This document shows, piece after piece, positions 16,220-25,867 of a stretch of DNA of 64,000 nt. Every line of letters starts with the position of its first letter. Within the stretch, counting starts at the first letter, position 1. A model generated the notes under the pieces. The model was not told where the DNA came from and did no database searches. It saw only the letters and a program-made list of their open reading frames with translations. Both the position numbers and the translations under genes were made by a program. The stretch comes from Enterococcus moraviensis ATCC BAA-383 (GTDB lineage: Bacteria > Bacillota > Bacilli > Lactobacillales > Enterococcaceae): NCBI RefSeq assembly GCF_000407445.1, contig NZ_ASWB01000002.1:682001-746000 (forward strand). The letters run 5' to 3'.

Positions 16220-18058
16220 ATGAACTACAAAGAAACTGCTGTGTCGATCTTAAAATGGATTGGCGGAAAAGAAAATGTCTCTCATCTTGAACATTGCTCA
16301 ACACGTTTACGTTTTACCTTAAAGGATGATTCTCTTGTTGATGTTGAAAAACTCGAAAAAGTCGAGGGAGTGATCGGTGTACGTCAAAATGTTCAATGTC
16401 AAGTGATTATCGGGAATGATGTTGTAGAAGTTTATGATGAAATGAAGTCTCTTCTTGGAGAATTGTCAGCAAGTGATAGCCAAAAGGGAAAACAAAAAAT
16501 AGGAGCTGTCATACTTGATTTTATTATTTCTATTTTTCAACCCTTAGTTCCTGCCATCGCAGGTGGCGGTGTTCTGAAATCATTATTATTACTTGCGTCT
16601 GTAACGGGATTGATGAGTGATCAAAGCCAAACATATCAGATTCTTAATTTGATAGGCGGGGCGCCATTATATTTTCTCCCTATTTTAGTCGCAATGACAA
16701 CAGCAAATAAATTGAAAGTGAATCAATTGGTAGCTGTCTCGGCAGTAGGTGCTTTGATTTTGCCAGATATGTCTACGATGTTAGCTGAAGGTGCCAATTT
16801 ACTAGGCTTTGGTGTAACGAATATTGCGTATGCATCACAAGTTTTTCCAGCAATTTTAACAGTGTTGTTTTATGCGCAAATTGAAAAAGTATTTACAAAA
16901 TATTCACCAAAACCGATTCGAATATTCTTTGTTCCAATGATGAGTTTATTGATTACAGTTCCAATCGCATTACTCATTTTAGGACCATTAGGATACAATG
17001 TAGGGACTGTTTTTTCAACAGTGATTATTTGGTTGTATACTCATTTCGGCTGGGTAGCGACAGGGGTATTGGCAGCCGTTTTACCATTCATGGTTGTGAC
17101 AGGCATGCACAAGGCGATGATTCCCTATGCTGTCTCTTCAATGAGCGAAATTGGTGCTGAATTACTCTATTTGCCAGCATCTTTGGCACATAATATTGCT
17201 GAATCAGGGGCTTGTTTTGCCGTGAGTATCAAGACGAAGGATCAAAAATTACGTTCCACTGCAGTATCGGCTGGAATATCAGCGTTGTTTGGTATTACGG
17301 AACCTGCATTGTATGGTGTAACGATCTTAAATAAACGCGTATTGTATAGTGTGATGTTTGCCAGTTTAGTTGGTGGTGGTTTTGCTGGAATCATGGCAAT
17401 CAAAGGATTTGCGTTAGTTGGTCCGGGATTGGCAAGTATTACATTGTTTGTAGACAAAGCAAATCCAATGAATTTAATTTGGGCGTTTGTTACGTTGGGA
17501 ATTTCATTTGTCGTTGGATTCTTATCGGTATTGTTTAGTTATAAGGATGAGGTGGCTCTAGAAAAAGCTGATGGGATGGAAATCGTGTCTGAAGCAGATA
17601 CGGAACAGCTAATTAGCCCTGTTTCTGGCAAGGTAATTTCTTTATCGGAAGTGAAAGATGATGTTTTTTCGAGTGGTTTGATCGGAGAGGGACTTGCGAT
17701 TATTCCAGAAGATAATTGTTTAGTCGCACCAGAATCAGGTGAGATCACAATGGTATTTGAAACAAAACATGCATTAGGCTTAAAAACGAATAATGGAGCA
17801 GAAATTCTATTTCATATTGGTTTAAACACAGTGCAGTTAAGCGGTGATGGTTTCGAAACGTTTGTCAATGTTGGGGATAAGGTAGTCAAAGGACAGAAGT
17901 TAATTACATTTGATTTAGATAAAATCAAGGATGCTGGACTTGATCCGACGATCGTGTGTGTGGTAACGAACAAAGAAGCTTATCATGTACAACCATCGCA
18001 TCATTTAGAAAGGGTGACAAATCAGACAGATGTATTGTCTATTGCCCCAATTAGGTAG
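16220..18058 (+). CDS. PTS beta-glucoside transporter, EIIBCA
   Basis: 612 aa; ATG at 16220 chosen over an adjacent GTG. Order: EIIB (phospho-cysteine C26 in LEHCSTRLRF), EIIC membrane domain (about 105-450, with GITEPALYG), EIIA (phospho-histidine H532 in FHIGLNTVQL). Takes up and phosphorylates beta-glucosides such as arbutin, salicin or cellobiose. Forms an operon with the GH1 enzyme and antiterminator downstream and is controlled by RAT and cre sites upstream. Confidence 0.93.
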   Translation: MNYKETAVSILKWIGGKENVSHLEHCSTRLRFTLKDDSLVDVEKLEKVEGVIGVRQNVQCQVIIGNDVVEVYDEMKSLLGELSASDSQKGKQKIGAVILDFIISIFQPLVPAIAGGGVLKSLLLLASVTGLMSDQSQTYQILNLIGGAPLYFLPILVAMTTANKLKVNQLVAVSAVGALILPDMSTMLAEGANLLGFGVTNIAYASQVFPAILTVLFYAQIEKVFTKYSPKPIRIFFVPMMSLLITVPIALLILGPLGYNVGTVFSTVIIWLYTHFGWVATGVLAAVLPFMVVTGMHKAMIPYAVSSMSEIGAELLYLPASLAHNIAESGACFAVSIKTKDQKLRSTAVSAGISALFGITEPALYGVTILNKRVLYSVMFASLVGGGFAGIMAIKGFALVGPGLASITLFVDKANPMNLIWAFVTLGISFVVGFLSVLFSYKDEVALEKADGMEIVSEADTEQLISPVSGKVISLSEVKDDVFSSGLIGEGLAIIPEDNCLVAPESGEITMVFETKHALGLKTNNGAEILFHIGLNTVQLSGDGFETFVNVGDKVVKGQKLITFDLDKIKDAGLDPTIVCVVTNKEAYHVQPSHHLERVTNQTDVLSIAPIR

Positions 18059-18109
18059 ATAAACAGCGATTTAGTCGAAGCTAAATGAGTGCTTTCAACT
18101 CAAAATTAG

Positions 18110-19585
<1,476 letters not shown>

Positions 19586-19605
19586 GAAGCAAGGAGTTGA
19601 TCTTG

Positions 19606-20457
19606 ATGATTGTGGTGAAAAAAGTATTGAATTCAAGTGTTGTCCTTGTTGAAAAAGAAGGGCAAGAGATGATTACGTTGGGTAAAGGGATTGGATATGA
19701 CAAGAAAATCGGTGACATTATTTCTGATTCTTCTGTTGATAAGATTTTTTTACCGATAGAAGCGAAAAAGTCTTCTCAATTTGCTGAGCTAGTGGCTGAA
19801 ATTCCAATGGAATTTTTTGAAATAACGAAAGAAATTGTCACAATTGCAGAGGAAGAACTGTCTTATAAATTGAATACTAGCATCTATTTAACGCTGTCAG
19901 ATCACTTGCATTTTGCTGTTGAACGGAGTGAAAAAGGATTAAACATTTCAAATCGTTTATATTGGGAGATCAAGAATTATTATCCAAAAGAATTTCATAT
20001 CGGTGAGGTTGCGCTGGAACAAATGAAGACAAAACATCAAATTGAACTGCCAAATGAAGAGGCATCTAATATTGCTTTTCACTTAATCAATGCGCAATCA
20101 GGTAATCTGGAAGATCAAGATGGCTTAAAAAAGGCCAAATTAGTTGGAACAATCGTTAATATGGTAAGATATTCGCTAGGACAAGAAATCGATACAAATT
20201 CAGTTCATTATTCACGTTTTATTACCCATGTTCGCTTTTTTGTGGATCGTTTTTTTACCAACGCACTTCTTCAAGAAAAAGAAGATGAATTGTATCGCCA
20301 AATGTGGTCGCTCTATCCGGTTGCAATGGAGAGTGCAACCAAAGTAAAAAACTATATTGATCAAACCTACCATACACAAATACCAGAAAATGAAATTGTC
20401 TATTTAGGGGTTCATATCAATCGGTTGATGAATCATTCAGCAATCGACACGAATTGA
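19606..20457 (+). CDS. licT: BglG/LicT family transcription antiterminator
   Basis: 283 aa; ATG at 19606 has AAGGAG 9 bases before it, and longer readings upstream lie inside the GH1 gene. RNA-binding CAT domain (residues 1-55, starting MIVVKKVLNSSVVLV), then two PTS regulation domains (about 65-170 and 175-280) with conserved histidines in DHLHFAVER, HVRFFVDRF and LGVHINRL. It binds the RAT site at 16070 when the substrate is present. Unusually placed last in the operon. Confidence 0.9.
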   Translation: MIVVKKVLNSSVVLVEKEGQEMITLGKGIGYDKKIGDIISDSSVDKIFLPIEAKKSSQFAELVAEIPMEFFEITKEIVTIAEEELSYKLNTSIYLTLSDHLHFAVERSEKGLNISNRLYWEIKNYYPKEFHIGEVALEQMKTKHQIELPNEEASNIAFHLINAQSGNLEDQDGLKKAKLVGTIVNMVRYSLGQEIDTNSVHYSRFITHVRFFVDRFFTNALLQEKEDELYRQMWSLYPVAMESATKVKNYIDQTYHTQIPENEIVYLGVHINRLMNHSAIDTN

Positions 20458-20558
20458 TGTTATTTTAAAAGTAAATTATAAATACTAAAAAAATAAAAAA
20501 AGTTTTAGAAAAGAGTGTCTATTTTCAAAGAAACTGTTTTATGATAGCTATTTATTAA

Positions 20559-20611
20559 GATTTGAAGAGCGGAACAAAACTGTTTTTTAGTTTTGTTCCG
20601 CTCTTCAAATC
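20559..20611. repeat. Perfect 23-bp inverted repeat with 7-base loop
   Basis: The arms 20559-20581 and 20589-20611 are exact complements (starting GATTTGAAGAGCGG), around a loop of one G and six Ts. There is no T run after the right arm on the + strand, so it is not a textbook terminator. It follows the licT stop by 100 bases and probably ends the transcript or blocks exonucleases. Confidence 0.8.
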
Positions 20612-20793
20612 TGTTAACCCAATAGTCTTGTGTTATGAATGAAATCAGGAAAATATAAAACAAGAATAGTCGTAGCATTATATAGCGGATGTTATTTTAT
20701 AAAAAAATAAAACAAAGATAAGTTGGAAATTCACTTGACAATTGTGCAGATATTCTCAATAATATAAGTGGCTGCGAGTAATGGAGATGTCTA

Positions 20794-21651
20794 ATGAATA
20801 ATACGAAACTATCGAAAAAGACGAATCAAATGTACTCTATTGGTGAAGTTGCGAAAGTATGTAATGTTTCCCGCAAAACGTTACGTTTTTATGAGCAATT
20901 GGGATTATTGAAACCGGATCATGTATGTTTGGAAAATGGCTATCGGTATTATACGGAAGAAACAATGAACAGCATTCCAGTAATTAAATACTATAAACAA
21001 ATGGGCTTTAAATTACAGGAAATGAAAGGGGTTCAACACTCTGGGGACTACTTTTACCATGAAACGATGTTTTTGACGAAGCTTGAAGAACTAAAGATTG
21101 AAGAGCAAAGAATTTATGATAGTTTTACGGCTGTTTCCGATTGGCTAGGTTTGATCAGAGAAGGAACTCTAGCTAGCGAAAATAGAATACAAAGTGTAAA
21201 TGTCAAATATTTTGAGCAAGAAAGCTATGTATTTTTAGAGCAAAAATTTAGTCAAAACTATATGGATGCAGTAATCAATATTCCTTGGGTAAATTATTTA
21301 GAAGAACAGAATTGCACAATTACGGGGCCAGTTATTTTACGTTTTGAGGATTGTGGTGAAGATGATTTTCATTGTTCAAAAATGATGATCATGCAAAAGC
21401 CGATCAGCGCACAAAATACGAATATGCCAAAGCGGACGATTGGCGGACAAATGTTTCTATCTAGCTATCATATCGGTGACCTGGCCAACATTGGTCAACA
21501 GTACAAGAAAATGAAAGCGTGGGCAAAAGAGAACCATTACCAATGTAAAAATGAAGTTTTTCAACGGTACGTCATTGATTATTGGTCAACAATGAATGTT
21601 GATAATTTTGTTGTTGAACTATTGATACCAACTGAAAAGATTCAGCATTGA
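20794..21651 (+). CDS. MerR family regulator, probable activator of the choline operon
   Basis: 285 aa. N-terminal winged helix-turn-helix (about 14-85; YSIGEVAKVCNVSRKTLRFYEQLGLL, NGYRYYTEE), a coiled-coil dimer helix, then a 150-residue GyrI-like effector domain. It is the last gene before the microcompartment operon, and that operon's promoter has the 20-base spacer MerR proteins act on. The ligand is unknown; choline or a pathway amine is a reasonable guess. No metal-binding cysteine pair is seen. Confidence 0.8.
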   Translation: MNNTKLSKKTNQMYSIGEVAKVCNVSRKTLRFYEQLGLLKPDHVCLENGYRYYTEETMNSIPVIKYYKQMGFKLQEMKGVQHSGDYFYHETMFLTKLEELKIEEQRIYDSFTAVSDWLGLIREGTLASENRIQSVNVKYFEQESYVFLEQKFSQNYMDAVINIPWVNYLEEQNCTITGPVILRFEDCGEDDFHCSKMMIMQKPISAQNTNMPKRTIGGQMFLSSYHIGDLANIGQQYKKMKAWAKENHYQCKNEVFQRYVIDYWSTMNVDNFVVELLIPTEKIQH

Positions 21652-21660
21652 ATGAGATAG

Positions 21661-21695
21661 GAGTAATAATCTAGTCAGATTGTTACTTCTTTTTC
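21661..21695 (+). terminator. Terminator after the MerR gene
   Basis: GTAATAATCT pairs with AGATTGTTAC (one G-U), followed by CTTCTTTTTC. A second terminator follows close behind at 21711. Confidence 0.65.
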
Positions 21696-21710
21696 TATGT
21701 AAACTCCTTC

Positions 21711-21740
21711 AAAGCTTCCCCTATAGGGGAAGCTTTTTTT
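21711..21740 (+). terminator. Strong Rho-independent terminator
   Basis: AAAGCTTCCCC (21711-21721) pairs perfectly with GGGGAAGCTTT (21726-21736) around TATA, with a T run. Between here and the promoter at 22076 I see no gene. Confidence 0.85.
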
Positions 21741-22075
21741 ATGTTATTAAACGCCAGTTAATATATTGTTTTATATAGCTTATGTTAATAGATGACGTTA
21801 TTATTGGCAAAATGATGCAGTCAATAGAGACAAAAAATAAACAACTGGAGAATTGCAAGTACTTCTTTATGTGAATAATTGATCATGACGTGTACTACTT
21901 GAAAAATGGTATTAAAAGAAAGAATTAGAATGAGAATAATTATCAAGCTGAATTAGAGATAAAATATAGTGCAGTTTTAAGCGTTGATTCTCAATTAGAC
22001 AGTCCAATTAAGAATTAGTATTGTATTAGTACAGATGATTCTGTGTTATATACACAAAAAAAAATAAAAAATAGA

Positions 22076-22107
22076 TTGACTACGCCCTTAGGGTCATCCA
22101 ATATGAT
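22076..22107 (+). promoter_or_regulatory. MerR-type promoter of the cut microcompartment operon
   Basis: -35 TTGACT (22076-22081) and -10 TATGAT (22102-22107) are separated by 20 bases, longer than normal, with a CCCT-T-AGGG dyad in the spacer (22085-22093). Over-long spacers with a central dyad are the mark of promoters that MerR proteins activate by twisting DNA. The neighbouring MerR gene is the obvious regulator. Confidence 0.65.
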
Positions 22108-22160
22108 GATTTTGTCAAAAAGAAAGCGTTTTTTAAATTAGAAGTGAGAGGAAGAAAAAC

Positions 22161-22436
22161 ATGAAACATGATGCATTGGGAATGGTAGAAACAAGAGGAA
22201 TGATCGGATCGATCGAAGCAGCAGATGCGATGGTAAAAGCGGCAAATGTTTCACTAATTGGAAAAGAGTTTGTTGGTGGCGGTATTGTGACTGTAATGGT
22301 TAGAGGAGATGTTGGTGCAGTTAAAGCAGCAACAGACGCAGGTGCAGCGGCGGCAGAACGTGTCGGCGAACTATTGTCAGTCCATGTTATTCCACGACCA
22401 CATAGTGAAGTTGAAACAATTCTACCAAATAGATAA
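22161..22436 (+). CDS. BMC-H microcompartment shell protein, first copy
   Basis: 91 aa, one BMC domain ([10 protein letters not shown] … [22 protein letters not shown]). It forms hexamer tiles of the polyhedral shell. It is almost identical to the product at 36934, differing at only six positions before the tail. First gene of the cut operon, so it is likely made in large amounts. Confidence 0.93.
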   Translation: MKHDALGMVETRGMIGSIEAADAMVKAANVSLIGKEFVGGGIVTVMVRGDVGAVKAATDAGAAAAERVGELLSVHVIPRPHSEVETILPNR

Positions 22437-22465
22437 TTAAAAATAACGAGTAAGGGGAACGAAAC

Positions 22466-23470
22466 ATGGAAACTGGAAAAAATATTTCTTGTGTGAGTGC
22501 GGACGTTAAGATGGAAGACGCTAAAAAGGGATTCCGAGTAAAAGGGATCAGTAATGGTATTATTTCAGGGATCACATATGGTATTTATTCGACACTCGTT
22601 GTTGTTGCGAGTGGTTATGACCCATTAATAAGTGCAGCAGGATTTCTAGCAGCACCATTTGTCTGCTCTGGCTTGAATGATTTGTTTGCCGGGATATTTC
22701 TGTTGTTTTATAACGCAAAACAAGGCAGATTAAAAGAATTAACGAGAACCCTTCATACGAAGCCTGGTAAATTATTAGTGATTGGTTTTCTTTTAGGTGG
22801 ACCAATTGCAAATGGTGCTTATCTAGTTGGTTTAGCCATGGCTGGAGCATATGCGATTCCTATTTCCGCTACATGTAGTTTGTTTGGTGCTTTATTTTCT
22901 TGGATATTTCTAAAGCAAAAACCAACTGCACGTATTGTATTGGGAATGGTCGTTGTCGTAGCAGGAGCTATCACGATCAACTTAGTGAAACCAGAAGGAG
23001 CGCCTAATTTTACACTAGGAATTATCTGCGCTCTTATTGCAGCGATTGCTTGGGGCTTAGAAGGAGTCTTTTCAAGTTTCGGTGGTGCGATGATCGATAC
23101 AGATGTTGCCGTTAATTTACGTCAATTGATCTCAGGTCTTGTTGTGTTGATCTTCATTGTGCCAGCTGTCGGTGCCTTTAATTTACTATTTGGTACTTTA
23201 GCTGCGGTAACGCCAGTCTTATGGTTAGTTTTATCAGGATTAAGTGCTGCTGTGTCATTTTTATCATGGTACAAAGCCAATGCAATGGTGGGTACAGCAA
23301 TCGGCATGTCATTGAATGTAACGTATGCATTTTGGGGTGTACTGTTTAGTGTTATTTTCCTAGGACAGGCATTAACGCCAACGATGGTGATTGGTTCAAT
23401 TATTATTGTGATCGGTGCAATTTTAGTAACAATGAATCCGTTAGATTTATTTAAAAAGGGGGAAGGATAA
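22466..23470 (+). CDS. EamA/DMT superfamily transporter
   Basis: 334 aa with about ten membrane segments as two repeated EamA halves. A 30-residue soluble N terminus precedes the first segment. No BCCT or ABC choline importer is seen in the locus, so this may take in choline or release trimethylamine; other glycyl-radical loci carry small multidrug-resistance (EmrE-like) transporters of the same superfamily. Substrate is inferred only from position. Confidence 0.85.
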   Translation: METGKNISCVSADVKMEDAKKGFRVKGISNGIISGITYGIYSTLVVVASGYDPLISAAGFLAAPFVCSGLNDLFAGIFLLFYNAKQGRLKELTRTLHTKPGKLLVIGFLLGGPIANGAYLVGLAMAGAYAIPISATCSLFGALFSWIFLKQKPTARIVLGMVVVVAGAITINLVKPEGAPNFTLGIICALIAAIAWGLEGVFSSFGGAMIDTDVAVNLRQLISGLVVLIFIVPAVGAFNLLFGTLAAVTPVLWLVLSGLSAAVSFLSWYKANAMVGTAIGMSLNVTYAFWGVLFSVIFLGQALTPTMVIGSIIIVIGAILVTMNPLDLFKKGEG

Positions 23471-23471
23471 T

Positions 23472-23756
23472 ATGCTTTTGCCTAGTAGAACAGCTGTTTT
23501 AAATCAAATGTATGATCAAAAAGAGACAGATGTTGTTCAAATCATGGAGAAATTAGAGCCACAGTATGGGTCAGAAAAACAGTTTAACGAGAAATTGTAT
23601 TTAGAACATATGATGGCACTTGAGGCCAATGGATTAGTGGAATTGACGACCTATGATTTAGATGACAATGACAAATTAGTTATTTACTACAAAATTACAA
23701 GTGATGGTATTGCAACCGTCGATAAATATATTGATAAAAAATATCGTTTAGTGTAA
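23472..23756 (+). CDS. Small winged-helix-like protein of the cut operon
   Basis: 94 aa, starting 2 bases after the transporter stop. The predicted helices plus a C-terminal beta-wing (NGLVELTTYDLDDNDKLVIYYKITSDGIATVD) resemble a minimal PadR/winged-helix domain. No enzyme motif is visible. It could be a local regulator or a partner of the transporter. The family assignment is tentative. Confidence 0.6.
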   Translation: MLLPSRTAVLNQMYDQKETDVVQIMEKLEPQYGSEKQFNEKLYLEHMMALEANGLVELTTYDLDDNDKLVIYYKITSDGIATVDKYIDKKYRLV

Positions 23757-23768
23757 GGGGGAAACGCT

Positions 23769-24065
23769 TTGAGGTATCGTGGCGAAGAAGCTTTAGGATT
23801 AGTAGAAACAATTGGACTTGTTCCAGCATTAAAAGCTGCGGATGAAATGTTAAAGGCTGCCAATGTCGAACTGATTTCTTACGAAAATATAGGCTCTACT
23901 TTAGTAACAGTCATGATCAAAGGGGATATTGCGGCGGTTGAAGCGTCAGTTGCAGCAGGCGCTAAAGCAGCAGAGGAAATCGGTAATTTGACAGCACATA
24001 ATGTGATGCCACGACCAATTTCTTATGTGGGTGATATTGTCTCGGTTCATGATATTGATGGTTAG
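23769..24065 (+). CDS. BMC-H shell protein
   Basis: 98 aa from a TTG start, preceded by a GGGGG ribosome site in the previous stop region. BMC domain: EALGLVETIGLVPALKAADE … KGDIAAVEASVAAGAKAAEEIG, with a short tail. A hexamer tile distinct from the 22161 and 36934 pair. Confidence 0.9.
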   Translation: MRYRGEEALGLVETIGLVPALKAADEMLKAANVELISYENIGSTLVTVMIKGDIAAVEASVAAGAKAAEEIGNLTAHNVMPRPISYVGDIVSVHDIDG

Positions 24066-24082
24066 TATAAGGAGGAAGAGAA

Positions 24083-24406
24083 GTGAAGACGTATGAAGCA
24101 ATAGGCGCAATTGAGACTTTTGGCTTAGTCTTTGTTCTGGAGGCTTGTGATGCAATGTGCAAGGCTGCGAATGTTGAGTTGGTCGGGTATGAGAATGTTG
24201 CCTCAGGATATATTTCTGTCATCGTACAAGGAGACGTTGCGGCATGTCAGTCCGCTGTTGAAGCGGGCATTTCAGCTGTGGAGAAATTAGGTGCAAAAGT
24301 CTACAGCTCAGTTGTAATCGCAAGTCCTCATGGGGATTTAAATAAAATGATCGATCGTTATCAATTAAGTAATCTTTTACCTGTTGAGGAGGGAGATGCA
24401 GTATAG
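24083..24406 (+). CDS. BMC-H shell protein with C-terminal tail
   Basis: 107 aa from a GTG start behind AAGGAGG. BMC domain with unusual cysteines (LEACDAMCKAANVEL and VAACQSAVEAG) and a 20-residue tail after the domain. The stop is directly followed by the ATG of the next gene, so translation is coupled. Confidence 0.9.
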   Translation: MKTYEAIGAIETFGLVFVLEACDAMCKAANVELVGYENVASGYISVIVQGDVAACQSAVEAGISAVEKLGAKVYSSVVIASPHGDLNKMIDRYQLSNLLPVEEGDAV

Positions 24407-25843
24407 ATGCAATATGTAGATGAAGATCTATTATCAATTCAAGAGGCACGTATTTTAGTTGAAACGGCACGAGATGCCCAACATTTATTGAAAGAATATG
24501 AGCAAAAGAATCTTGATAAAATTGTCAATCAGCTCTTTAAAGAGATTGAGCCTGAAATTAGTCGATTTTTGGCAAGTGAAATAGAAGAAACAAATATGGG
24601 AAAGTACAACGATAAACAACAATTGATTGTTGAATTAATGAAAGCGTTATCCGAAGAGCTGGATCAGCAGGTTTGTGTTGGAAATAGTGTAGAAGATTCA
24701 GCGGGGAATATTCTACAAGTCGGGGTTCCATTAGGCGTGATCCCAGTTTTATTACCAGCCGAAAACGCGACCTTAAATACTCTTTATAGTTTAACGATCG
24801 GAATAAAATCAGGAAATGCAATGGTACTTATTCCACATGGGAAGTCTCAAAAAACAACACAGCTCGTTTTTCAAAAAGTCAAAGAGATTTGTGAACGAAA
24901 TGGGTTACCAAAAGGATGTCTAGCATGCATCCGTTCTGTCACAGAAAATGGAGTAAAGGAAATAGTAACGAGTCCGCATAGTTCAATGATTTTAGCTATT
25001 GGTAATCAAAATTATATCAACGCAGCCAATTACCAACAGCCAGTCATTTATGGCGGATCTGGTGCCACACCTGTTTTTATTGAACGTTCAGCAGAGGTTA
25101 AAAAAGCTGTGAAGGCAATCGTGGATAGTCGTTCGTATGATTGTGGTTTACTTCCAGCTGCAGAACAGTACCTAATTGTTGAAGACGTCATCGCTTCTGA
25201 AGTTAGAACATTGTTGCAGGAATACGGGGCACATTTTTTATCAAAAGAAGAAGAAGAAAACTTACTAGCACTTTTGCAGCCTAAAAATAACCAAATCAAT
25301 CCAACTTGTGTAGGGAAAGATGCCAAATGGCTGGCCAAAGAGGCAAATATATGTGTTACTTCAACAACTAAAGTGCTCGTTTCAGAACAGGCTTATATGC
25401 ACGACGAAGACCCATTTGCCAATGAAATGAAGTGTCCGGTATTAGCCTTTTATTTAGAACCTGATTGGATGCATGCTTGCGAAAAATCGATTCGGTTATT
25501 AAAGGAAAAAAATAATGGGCATACGTTAGCGATCCATTCTCATAATAAGTCAGTATTGAGAGAATTTGCCTTAAAGAAACCTGTTGGACGGATGATAGTG
25601 AATGCTCCAGCGACTAGAGCAAGTATAGGATTGGAATCGACTTTACCTGTATCCGTTATTCTGGGTGGTTTTACAGCGGGGAAAGGGATCAGTGCCAAAA
25701 ATATTACGGCTAAAGATTTAACGTATATTCGAGAAATCAGCTATCCACTCGATGGAATTATTGAAGATAGAACAAATGAACCAGACGTAAACATAGAAAC
25801 AGCCGCTTTAGAAAAAATCTTACAAAAAATAATGGAAAAATAA
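24407..25843 (+). CDS. Aldehyde dehydrogenase-like protein lacking the catalytic cysteine
   Basis: 478 aa, aligned throughout with the acylating aldehyde dehydrogenase at 34728 of the same operon. Where that enzyme has FDNGTICASEQ with catalytic C251, this protein reads YDCGLLPAAEQ: the cysteine is proline (P250). C246 lies four residues earlier and does not align with it. The fold and nucleotide-site segments look intact. It is thus probably a non-catalytic partner, scaffold or allosteric subunit, or uses C246. It sits directly before cutC. Confidence 0.8.
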   Translation: MQYVDEDLLSIQEARILVETARDAQHLLKEYEQKNLDKIVNQLFKEIEPEISRFLASEIEETNMGKYNDKQQLIVELMKALSEELDQQVCVGNSVEDSAGNILQVGVPLGVIPVLLPAENATLNTLYSLTIGIKSGNAMVLIPHGKSQKTTQLVFQKVKEICERNGLPKGCLACIRSVTENGVKEIVTSPHSSMILAIGNQNYINAANYQQPVIYGGSGATPVFIERSAEVKKAVKAIVDSRSYDCGLLPAAEQYLIVEDVIASEVRTLLQEYGAHFLSKEEEENLLALLQPKNNQINPTCVGKDAKWLAKEANICVTSTTKVLVSEQAYMHDEDPFANEMKCPVLAFYLEPDWMHACEKSIRLLKEKNNGHTLAIHSHNKSVLREFALKKPVGRMIVNAPATRASIGLESTLPVSVILGGFTAGKGISAKNITAKDLTYIREISYPLDGIIEDRTNEPDVNIETAALEKILQKIMEK

Positions 25844-25867
25844 ATTGTTGTAAAGTGAGGGAATAAA

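Noticed and set aside
22119-22132. cre-like sequence AGAAAGCGTTTTTT before the cut operon
   Set aside because: The core GAAAGCGTTT fits, but the end positions do not, and it is inside an A/T-rich stretch; not strong enough to claim CcpA control.
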